DNA from: Asterias amurensis
Lineage: Eukaryota; Echinodermata; Asteroidea; Forcipulatida; Asteriidae
Direction of reading: 5' to 3'
Length of the DNA: 64,000 bases
Assembly (NCBI RefSeq): GCF_032118995.1
Contig: NC_092651.1
Coordinates: 27,990,938 to 28,054,937, forward strand
The stretch's first letter is position 1. Each line of letters begins with the position of its first letter. Positions 23,890 to 33,558 of the stretch are shown here, one piece after another. The translations under genes were made by a program, and so were the position numbers. A model generated the notes under the pieces. It saw nothing but the letters and a program-made list of their open reading frames with translations, was not told the origin of the DNA and made no database searches.

Positions 23890-25038
23890 TTTAATGAATT
23901 AGCCTGGATAACGTTTCCCATCCTTGAAATGAATTTTGGACCGAGACCCTCTGCCCTTGCATTTTCCTTGGCAAAATGCCCGAACTGGTTGCAGTTGTAA
24001 CATTTGGGTTGGGGATGGAGATTAGGGTCCGCCCTGCCAGTGTTGAGCCCGCTGCTGAGGAGATATTGGCATGACTTGTGATGGCATCTAGTTTGTCGAT
24101 AATTTTCTTCATCTGCTCCTACATGTACAAACAAGTGACTCTGTCTCTTGAATTTTCTTGAACCTGCAGAGCAGATGTACTTCGAGGTGTCATGTCATTT
24201 GATGATGAGCATGTTCGTGTTCATCCCTCTTCACTGCTCAGTTCTTTACCTCCCAGAATGTAATCTCGGAAGTTCGGTCAAGGAGATTCCTGCATGAGTG
24301 ATGCAATCCCTCAAGGAGATTCCTGCATGAGTGACTCAATCCCTCTGTCTCGATCCCATCCACGAATTGTTCCTTAATGATTGTGTCAAGGGTTTTGTAC
24401 ATGCTTGGATCCTTTTTCTGCAATCGATTAAAGAGTCTCTCTAAGTCAACAGCATACTGGCGGATTTGCTCACCTTGGCGTTGTCGGCATTGCAAGAACT
24501 GGCGTTGTAATTCCCCACTCGTACATGTCGTAGGTGATTCTCCGTACAGGTATGAGGACTGAAGATACTCCAAACAATCCTGGGCGCTTTTCCCACCAGA
24601 GAGGAGGGATTTTCGGGCTGGCACACAGGTAATCTAGCAAAAACTGCCCCCTCTGGTCAAGTGGCACCCTGTTTCGTTGGAATGTGTTTTTCATTGACGA
24701 TACAAATTCTTCTACTGTAACGGATTTTATAGAGGAATCATCTCTGCCTTCGAAGGTGTGAAGCGTCTGATCAGGTGCCATCACGACATGTGTGAGACTG
24801 GGGGCTTTTTGCTCCATGATAATGACGGAGTAAACATGGTCCTCCCAGTTGTCTTCAGGGGGTAGAATCATGTTGTCTACCATGTTTAGCACCACTTCCT
24901 CACCATCCTTATCAATTAATTGGTGCCGATGGCACCCTCGAAGTAGTCCTCCAGTGTCTGAAGCAGGAGGTTTCCTTCCTGAAAAGGGAAGCGAAGAGAC
25001 TTTCCACCCTCCTTGCTGACTCTTACAGTAGCACTCAT
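23890..25038 (-). pseudogene. Broken retroelement Gag gene
   Basis: Starting from an ATG at 25038, the minus strand encodes MSATVRVSKEGGKSLRFPF, then after a frame change KDGEEVVLNMVDNMILPPED. After another frame change near 24600 comes a helical capsid-like block (SAQDCLEYLQSSYLYGES, RQGEQIRQYAVDLERLFNRL, IKEQFVDGIETEGL). Nearer the end is a zinc-knuckle-like CYNCNQFGHFAKEN, in which the last zinc-binding Cys of CX2CX4HX4C is Asn. A 39 bp stretch (ggagattcctgcatgagtga) is duplicated at 24278 and 24317. No protease, reverse transcriptase or integrase lies downstream to 23 kb and no LTR was seen. It is most likely a dead LTR-element remnant; a decayed domesticated Gag gene is possible. Confidence 0.7.
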
Positions 25039-25039
25039 T

Positions 25040-26100
25040 TCAACTGACTCTTCAGCACACAGGACTAGACAAACTTTGATACCATTCAGTGCCTACAAGT
25101 TTCTAGTTTCCTATTTTACTAATTGAAAGAAACTAGTATCAAGAAAATACCTTAAAATTGGACGGAAAATAGTTATGTCCGAAATGGCTCACTAAAGACC
25201 TTGTTGTATTTTTACCAGACATAAATCATTGAAGCTATTGTTGTTATCAGCAAGGCATTTTTCGATTCTATCATCATGTAATATGCAGTGATAGCTCGGG
25301 TAACTAATGTCTTTAAAAGGCAAGTGAAACAAAAATATATGTAGTTTTCTGATTGAATGAGTTTCCGTCCACAAATCGGCCTTTTACGAACATTCTTAAA
25401 ATCTTGCAAAGCAACTATGAGAAAGTTGTTGCTACTGTAGGTACCTCTAGGTGGGTACTTCAAATGGATGCTTTAGTTATCTTGACATTATCTGTAGTTT
25501 ATGTGCTACAATGCTAAAAGGGCATTCTAGCTAATTAGTGCAGTTTAGTGAATTTTCACCCACATATCTGCTCAGTTGCAAAATAAACACCATACATTAG
25601 AATTCCTTAATTAAACGAGACTTCCCTGGAAGTTGAAGTTTGATGGGGATTCTATGTAGTCATCGGGATCACATGAGATTGCACCACGTACCGTGTAGCT
25701 TCAGTCTTTACAGGTCTAAGGAGTACATCTTTAAAATATAAAACAGCTCTATAACATTTAGCCACTATTCTGCTCAATTTCTACATTTTCATAAAGCAAA
25801 ATGTTTTGCCTATTTATTATAAGCAGCTCTATACAAATGACCCACTCAACCACAAGAGAAACGTCAGCATAATAAAATCGCTGCTTTTGTATCCCTGCCA
25901 AAGAGTTTTTGTATGTCATGGTATAATTTCCGAAAAGAAAGCGAAATACTTGAATTAGGCAAGCGGTCCCCGACTTCACGTGAAAAGATTCCAAATCCCA
26001 GGCGTTCTATTTTCGTCGTATGACTGGGACCGAGTTATTTTGGGACCGAGTTGACCGGGTTCGTTTCAGGCGCGAGCGTGGACAACCGAGTCATCACTTC
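25040..26100. other. Non-coding stretch, nothing recognised
   Basis: Moderately AT-rich sequence with no family-like frame and no inverted-repeat element. Two overlapping minus-strand open frames at 25192-25463 have no domain signal. Confidence 0.45.
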
Positions 26101-26104
26101 CTCA

Positions 26105-26600
26105 CTACTTTTCATCTGATAGCTCCATTGCTTTCTTAATATTTGCAGCTGTTTTTAGTACGGACGCATTTGGCGACTCCATGTTGTAGTTTTCTGTGGC
26201 AGTACGTTCTGAATGTCCGAGTCATCACTACCTCACTACTTTTCATCTGATGGCTCCATTGCTTTCTTAGTACTTGCAGCTGCTTTTAGTATGGACACAT
26301 TTGGCAACTCCATGTTGTAGTACTCTGTGGCAGTACGTTTTGAATGTCCAATTGGCCTTGCAAGGCCCCTGCAACACAGAGACAGAAAGAAACAGAAATA
26401 GACAGATTAATGTCATGTCGCAATTTCTAACCACCTCACAGGGGACCGACTAGTTTTTCGTTTGTCATCTGATCTCTTTAATGCCATCTGGATTCGGCTG
26501 CAGTTTTCAACACTGTCAGGTTGTAGTATATCAATTGCAAAAACTGTATGGCCAAGTGTATATTTACAAAACTCCTGCAACAAAGAGACAGAAAGAGACA
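26105..26600 (-). repeat. Three tandem versions of the recombinase last exon
   Basis: Copy alpha (26236-26368) has a good acceptor (ttgcag) and encodes GHSKRTATEYY. Copy beta (26105 to about 26225) is about 90% similar, encodes GHSERTATENY, and has lost the intron-side sequence and acceptor. Copy gamma (about 26430-26574) has an acceptor (ttgcag), shares the upstream text aaagagacagaaagagacag with alpha, and is strongly diverged. In the spliced phase gamma retains YYN and LKTAA, then stops. All three precede the same ctgat/catctgat motif series. Confidence 0.75.
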
Positions 26601-28255
26601 GACAAAGATAGATCAAACCTCTCAGGTAAAAATCCTTGCTACACGTACCTTCTGTCGATTTCCGCGTCTTTTGCCAGAAATGTGACGACAGCTTTACAAA
26701 GAGCTGTAGCTCTCACTCCTGTTTAGCCCGAGGCTTTTTGAACCGCCTCAAGGCCTGAGAAGTTATTGCTATCTATGGGAGCCCCTTCACTGTTGAAGAA
26801 TAGATAGTCACTCTTTGGTTTGCAGGGTGCTTTGGGTCTAATTGACTTGACGAACTGCCACATGATGTTCTTGCTTTTACCCTCCAAACAAATTCTGTAT
26901 AAGATAGCAACAATAAAATGAAAAGGGTTAGATTTTAAAGTTTTCAAGGTGCATTGATAAATGGGAATAAGTTTGGGGTAACGCCACTTTGGTGAGTTAG
27001 TGGGGTTCTTAAAACAACAAAGGAAGCGCAACTTCTTGTACACTTTGCTCTCTACATCATCCGGGGAAAGAGCCATCAAAATGGCATTGCCATCAGTCTA
27101 CTGCGACACATATTTTTGGAGAAAAAAATGCTGGTTAGTAGAAATAGCAGGAACTCTAGTACAATTGTAATTGAGAGACTCACCTCAAGAAACCATGACC
27201 GCTCGAAGTCTTGTGGACCCGGTTCAAGAGGATCACTGGTTTGTCCTCCCAATTCCCTAGTGAAGGGGTTAGGGCATCTTGAAGTTTGATGTTGGTCACA
27301 CCACTTGGTCGAGAAGCAACACCAATGAATGCATGTGCCAGGCGGGCCTCACATGGCAAGGAGGTACCAAGAACGGGGTAATGACTCATCACTGGTTTTT
27401 GCCTTATGAAGAATGTCATTGAAGATTTTCATGACTTGGTTCCCAACAAGAATTTTCTTGTAGACTTTCCGCAGATCTAGCACGAGGCGATCTCTCTCCT
27501 CGTCTTTGGAGGCACAACTGTCACGTTTCTTCTTGTGGTTGGACTCTGCTAATCGGCCCTTGATAAATGCAACGTACTCATTGGACATCTTCACTGAATG
27601 CATTGTACTGGCATATCTTGCAGCCCGGCCGAGGTACTCCAGTTTGTTGTATAACGATCCTAAAGTACAGCCAATGGCCTGATACCTTGAGACGCATTGG
27701 TTGACCCATTGGTTGATCAGTTGCTGTTGCACCAGCAAATTCCATGGCACATCTTCAGTGGTTGCTAAGTTTTTACCTTTATTCCTGAAATAAAGATACT
27801 TACTCACCACCTGGACCACTTCGTGTGGATGATTGGATCTGGGCAGTGCTCTCCCTGTGTTGCTCCAAATCCTGAACTAGTTCAGTTTGGTACGCCCCAT
27901 GTAAACAGTCCAACTCTGCGGCGACTCGAGGCGTACTACGTGCGATGTCCTTGTCAGGGGAAACAAAGGCATGCTTAGACTTGAAAAGGAACGCTGGTGG
28001 GTCCTGCAAGTCGCACTGGCAGGTGAAGAAGAAAGAAGGCGAAGGTGAAGGCGATGCCTGGGAAGACGGAGGCGATGCCTGGGAAGGTGGAGTCGAACCT
28101 GACGTCGGGGAAGGCGAAGGTGATTGCGATGCCTGTGATGACAGAGGCGGTCTTGATGCCCGGGACTGTGTATTTGCTGCCTTGGAAGGCTCACCCTTTA
28201 CCGCGGACGGTGATATACATGTAGATGAATAAGTGCAATTGTGAACTTGAGCCAT
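26105..28255 (-). pseudogene. Tyrosine-recombinase-like (Crypton-type) gene, broken
   Basis: From ATG 28255 a Ser/Pro/Ala-rich N-terminus (SSQASPSPSPS repeats) leads into a core-binding part, VVSKYLYFRNKGKN then LGSLYNKLEYLGRAARYA. The catalytic fold follows: AHAFIGVASRPSGVTNIKL, where the Arg fits the first catalytic Arg; VHKTSSGHGF, with the hairpin Lys; KPKSDYLFFNSEGAPID; VRATALCKAVVTFLAK, which is the HxxR-box region but has Cys where Arg is expected; and a last exon (26368-26236) with ARPIGHSKRTATEYY, holding the Gly-His and nucleophilic Tyr. The junction from the AAG-ending exon at about 26650 to 26368 is in phase. Lesions are frame shifts near 27835 and 27360 and an in-frame TAA at 26725-26723. 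The family is widespread but poorly characterised in invertebrates and fish. Confidence 0.65.
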
Positions 28256-28439
28256 ATGATTATAGATATTCGCATATGTCTGCCCAGGCCGGCAGCCTAC
28301 CGGACAACTCCTGGGGTTGGCGAGTGAAGCTCTCCTTAAGCGTATCTCCCTCAGTTTTGTGAAGACCTCCCTATGAACGTTTTATTCCACCTGTTTTTCT
28401 CTAATCATGGCTGAATATTATGCCCATCTTTGTATGCAA

Positions 28440-30000
28440 GTGGTATGCTATTTTGGCTAGTTGTAGCCAACTAAGTGTGCCATATCTATTTGATGGACAC
28501 CAAATCCCACTTACTGCAGTATAAACCTGTACCTGTCATTGAGAATAGTGGGAATTCTAATTTGGGTTATACCCAAGTGAGAATGCCATTCTGGGGTTGT
28601 CAAAATTGTTTATGATTTTTGCTTCATTGAGTTGAATCTACACTAATTTCCTACAAAGCTATCTGTCATTAAATAATGCATGTAACCTTGGCTTCATATA
28701 GAGTCAACCAATCCAGCAAGCAGTCCAAAATTTCAATATTGAACACGAATGTTCAACTTAGCTTATTGACAATTCAAAAGGACACATTCCTGGTAAGCTA
28801 TTTTGGTTAGATGTAGCCAATTGAGTTTACCAGAAGTGAGATACCAAATTCCACTGAAGACCCATTATACCTGCACCAATAATGATGTACTGTAGTGGTA
28901 GTTCTAATTCAGCTAGATGTAGCTGATTGAGACTGCCATGCTTATTTCAGCCACTCTAGTCATCAGGATGTGTAGTTTATACATGTACACACACCAACAT
29001 CCTGAAATGGCAGGCCGCCATGGTCTGAATCAGTGGCTGTGGCTTAACCATCATGTAAAAAAGGGTCAATGTCTAGGTTTCCCATAGCAACATCCTAAGT
29101 CATAAAATACATGTGTAGCTACAGCAATCAACTCAGACATAAGCCCAGATTGTGGCAGGAGATGTACACATACCACAACAAACTTGTGGACACCACTGTG
29201 TTCCCTTCTGCAAGGTAGTGATATACTAGTTTGGCCTGGTGTGGCTGAATGAGAATGCCCAAATACGTGTTTTCCCGCTGCAAGGTAGTGGTATACTAGT
29301 TTGGCCAGGTGTGGCTGAATGAGAATGCCAATAATACATGCAAAGAAATTGCTTGCTGGATCATTTGGATATAATACTACTAAAAACGAAATGACAGGCT
29401 AGATGTTCGTTGATTTGAAGAAGTCATTTAAGATTTAAGAATGTACAGGTGCACTAAAAAATGATCACAAGCTAATAAAATAAATGTTGATACCTGATAA
29501 TGGATTGAAACTGCTAATGTTGTACATAAAGCATGGCTTGCAGGACACTTGATTTGAAACATGTTTTTATGATACACACACAAACACAAATTTTAGGTGC
29601 AAACTCCTAGAATTATATGAGCCTTTCAACCGGATTTTACCTAAACATGATCAGAAATATATTGACGAGTCTAATGGGAGCCAAATGAAGATTTCAGGAG
29701 GGCTTGAACTCACTGATTTGAAATACAAGTGAAGAAGTTGCCAATAAATCAAATTCATTCATTCATTCATTCATTATTGGTTTATTCTTTAACAAACCCA
29801 AAATCCCATGGTAGCCGGAGGTCGAATTACAGGAAAATTACAAAGATTAAAATTACAAAAAAAAAAAAAAGTTTGTTAAGGAGAGACAAATATTTATAAA
29901 GTAAAAAATCAAATTATTTTAAAAGTTGCGAAGCAGAAAACTGGATAAAAATATTGCAGGCATAGTCCAAATAAACAGACTATGGATAAGATGGCCTACC
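28440..30000 (+). repeat. Dispersed duplication, copy 2, part a
   Basis: This is the partner of 12218-13645. It carries the same series of ggctagatgtagccaattga motifs, the same gaccggatttt/caaccggattttacctaaac segment and the same attcattcattcattattgg block. It differs by a short insertion in the poly-A region near 29850 and a deletion near 29400 that removes one motif unit. No coding frame is kept. Confidence 0.88.
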
Positions 30001-30004
30001 ATTT

Positions 30005-30490
30005 TAGAGAAATATTGGATTTCTAAACACTAACTTTGAATAAAACCAATGAATATTGAATTGTGGTTGCTGTAATGTGTCCACATCGGGTCCAACTTGC
30101 AATGTAGTCTAGTCAATCTAAGACAAAATATGGCTTGACCTAGACAAAACTGCCACAGAAATGATTTTGTTTGCAAATGTCTCCTGAAACCCTGATGACT
30201 GTTTTGAAACATCGAGTTTTCGACTCATTTATCAAAAACTATATAGCAATTCAAACATAAATATTTCAATGCCCATCAGGGGCATTGCCAAAGACATAAT
30301 AAGAAAATATGTTTCATAACTCATGTACATCTGTCAATGCCCATCTGGGGCATTGCTGAAGATGGCAGCACATCCTCCTAACAGCTTCTTGCTGTCCACT
30401 GATCCAGCAACAAAGGAGTCCCAAAGCTTGAAAAGCTTGCCCTGGTTGCTGGTGTCTCGTCTTCATTGCCGACTTGTAAGTTTCTGTTAG
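30005..30490 (+). repeat. Dispersed duplication, copy 2, parts b and c joined
   Basis: Here part b (taaacactaactttgaata to ttcataactcatgtacat) runs straight into part c (ctgtcaatgcccatctgggg). In copy 1 the 2.6 kb TIR element lies between them. Copy 1 has about 17 and 24 further bases beside the insertion, so the empty site is close to exact but not perfect. Confidence 0.88.
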
Positions 30491-31540
30491 CTAACCAGAC
30501 GGACCTGGAGACTGACCTTTTTTGGGGGGCTTCATCGTAGAGAACCTCCACCAGCTGGTACATGTTGAGGTTGATCCTTCCCCCTGCCCTCCGATTAATT
30601 CTATTGTGCCAACCTAAAGCAACAAAGTATAAGTGTAGGATTGTAATGATAAATAAAAACCATAATATAGAATTAACCGGATATTAAGTACATCTGGCCT
30701 TTTCACTGTCCAAAATACTTACCAGTTTATCAAAAATAAATTATTAATAAGCACCAACAGATATAAATACCAAAGACCACTTTTACAACTATCCTTAAAA
30801 CCTTCATGTACATTTTGATGAACAACATTATGGTTTTATTCAGAGTTGCTGCAAAATTTTCAAATTCATAATGATTGAGTTATTTTCCTGTTAAGGACTT
30901 TTGCTGACCCAACATGTTATATACGTGTATGACATTGCATTAACTCGTGTCAGAGCAGCAATCTTGCTGACATCATCCTTTTTGCCCCCGCTGATTCATA
31001 AAAACAGAGCAATAAAACACCAACAGTACTATTAACTCCATTTTGTAAAACAGACCGTTACAATTTTAGTTAGTGTGTATCAACCGATCAACCCTATACT
31101 CGACAAATTTCCAAACTCAAGTGGCACCTCGGTCGTAGGGAAAACCAGAAACTAAAAAGTTTGCCAAAAACTTCAGGCAAACTCTTATAAAAACTGCAAC
31201 ATCTTAGGTATGTTAAGGGCCATTGTATTTAACAAAATTTACCTTCAGGGCAAATCCTGTAGTAAAACTAAGTATAACAAAGGTACCGTTAGGGAACACC
31301 CTTATTAGAAGGGCTACGGTAAGTGTAATTTTTTGTTAAAACCTTTAGTAAAAACGATTAACCCTTTTCCAAAAATGACTCTTGGAGAACAACTACGAAC
31401 CTCCCTTGCCTTTAAGGATCAGCCTTAGTAACAGGGCTACTTAAATAGAACTAGGACTGAAACTTAGTTAAATACTACACCACAAAAAACTGTTTGCGGT
31501 ATCTCTTAATAAAGAGGCTTATACTTCAAAGGTATCCCTA
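30491..31540. other. Intergenic DNA with degenerate short repeats
   Basis: No gene is seen. From about 31200 to 31530, short words of the type ctaaggtac, accttagtaa, agaagggcta and aacaaaggta recur in both orientations, resembling the subterminal regions of the TIR elements at 15 and 18 kb. No matching inverted end was found. Confidence 0.4.
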
Positions 31541-31830
31541 CACTGTAAAATGTTTCATGTAAAAATTACAGTAAATTACTGGCAGCTGAGTTGCCAGTAA
31601 CTTACTGTAAAATTTACAGGAAAGTTTTACTGTAATCATATACAGTAACAAAATGTCATAATGTATTTTTATTAACTGGTAAATTACTGTACTTTTTACT
31701 GTTAGAGAAATGGTACCGTTTATTTACACGGTAAATTACTGTATTATGTATACAGTAGTTATAACTTTTACTGTACAGAAAACAGTTGTATTTACAGTAA
31801 AAATTACAGTAATCTCGATTGAAGTTTACA
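31541..31830. mobile_element. Solo end of a TIR-type element with TTACTGTAA repeats
   Basis: It begins acactgtaaaatgtttcatg and then contains many ttactgtaa and ttacagtaa words and the palindrome actggcagctgagttgccagt. The build (acactg end followed by palindromic subterminal words) is like the elements at 15061 and 17850. No opposite end is found to 33 kb, so this is probably a truncated copy. Confidence 0.5.
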
Positions 31831-33146
31831 GTAACAAGAAATTATGTATTGTAGATTGTTTTCTGCACACTTTAAAACAAACAAACAAACAGTGACAATT
31901 GTTCCACGTTTTAAATGTTTTATTGCACAAAATTCTTAAACAAACCTGAAGCTGGCAACCAACTGTTATTAAAACATTACAAATTCTGAAACAAACCTGA
32001 AATTTGCAACCAACTATTATTAAATTATTAACAATATGCAATTATCTCGCTTAAACTCTTCTGGCTTTTAAAAGGGATTTTCCCATCACTGAATAGAGGC
32101 TGTAATGTGTTAATACACCATTGTTATTATACATGTACTCATCATAGCATTCTCAACAAATTCAGTTTCCCAAAAGTATCAGAATTTCAAAATGTCTGTG
32201 CTTATGTCACAATGTAAACAAACAGCCTCATCACTTATTATGACAAGCATAATGTTCATTGACTTTAACTTTACAAATGATAAGGGGATATTACATCACA
32301 CGACAGGTACGGATCCATGGAGAGGGGGGGGGTGGGGGGAGCACTCAACCCCACTTGCTCCGACTCCCCCCCCCCCCCCCCCCCACACACAAGGAAAAAT
32401 AAATAGTTAAATAAACATCACTGAAATAATACAAAAGATTACATTCAGCAGGGGTGAGAAATGTATTGAGGTGACTCAAAATATAGGAGTAAAAAAAAAA
32501 AAGTATTGCACTTATAAATTTTGGTGAATCAAAAACAAAAAAATCTTTGGGCCTGACCCCCCCCCCCCCCCCCCACTTTCCTGCATCTGCACCTGCTTTA
32601 CCATGTTCCAAGTATCACTAAAAATGTAATTTTCCGAAATGGAGGATGTAAAGCCATCCTAATTTCCTTTTAAAGGCACAAGTTGACAAATTTAACATTT
32701 TATCAAAACAGTTCCTTACATGTAAAAGTTTCTAGCTTCAAACGCAAAATGGCTCAACACTATGTCATAAGACAACAATTGAAATTTCTACTGGCAAAAA
32801 ACCTGGAATGCTCAGAGGAATACCCTTTGGAAGGAGTGTGTCTGGTTTGTAAAACCAAGATTCTAAAAGACCACATTCTAATACTTTAGTATCATCACAT
32901 GAATCAAAATTTGGTACAAACCCTAAAAAAGATGGTTTCATGTTGTTTCTTGAGAAAATACATTTTTTCAAATGCCCTGAATTTCTAAACATACCAAGAA
33001 ACGTCTTCATAATCACTGGTTCAAATACATATTTGTTGAAATTTTGTTTAATCTCTACTGTCTTTCAAAAAGGATTTTCCCATCACTTCACTGAATTAAT
33101 ACATCATTTTTATGATCTGTGTACTCATCATAGCATCCTCAACAAA
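31831..33146. other. Intergenic DNA with poly-C blocks
   Basis: Two long C runs (32368-32384 and 32559-32573) and a G-rich run (32322-32340) stand out in otherwise AT-rich DNA. A diverged repeat links 32060-32165 with 33070-33145 (gggattttcccatcactgaa, then aatacacca/aatacatca, then actcatcatagca). No gene is supported. Confidence 0.5.
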
Positions 33147-33312
33147 TACACCGATCGGCCACGCCCACCATAGCAACGACCAAATGTGTCGCGTGTCCCC
33201 CCGTCCATGCATGTTGTTTTTGTCGGACAAAATGGCGGTATTGTGTCGGACCTTAAATCCCGCGTTATGATTAGTCAATTTGTCAAGGGGCATGGCCTAC
33301 TGGATCGGTGTA
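33147..33312. mobile_element. Small MITE, 166 bp
   Basis: The left end tacaccgatcggccacgccc pairs with the right end ggcatggcctactggatcgg followed by tgta, with TA at both outer borders. The interior is non-coding. It resembles a TA-targeting (mariner-like) non-autonomous element. Confidence 0.75.
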
Positions 33313-33558
33313 TTCAAATACCCTAAATAAGTCAGATTTTCAAAACTTCTGTATCGATGAATACATACAGCCTGGACAAGCATTACATAATGTCAATTTT
33401 TTACTATTTTTTACGAACAGGTATGCAAACCATACTCTTGATTTAGATCAAAAATTGACTGAAGAAAATTATGGGATATTACACCAACACCATATCCCCA
33501 AAACTACACCTTGTATAAACTATTGAACTGTTTGCTGTCCCCAACATTGCGGCTATTC
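33313..33558. other. 3' flank of the SAMD3-like gene A
   Basis: No coding feature is seen downstream of the gene A stop codon (33561-33559). A polyadenylation signal was not identified with confidence. Confidence 0.4.

Noticed and set aside
27945..28232. Plus-strand Gly/Glu/Asp-rich protein gene
   Set aside because: It is the antisense of the Ser/Pro-rich start of the minus-strand recombinase-like gene.
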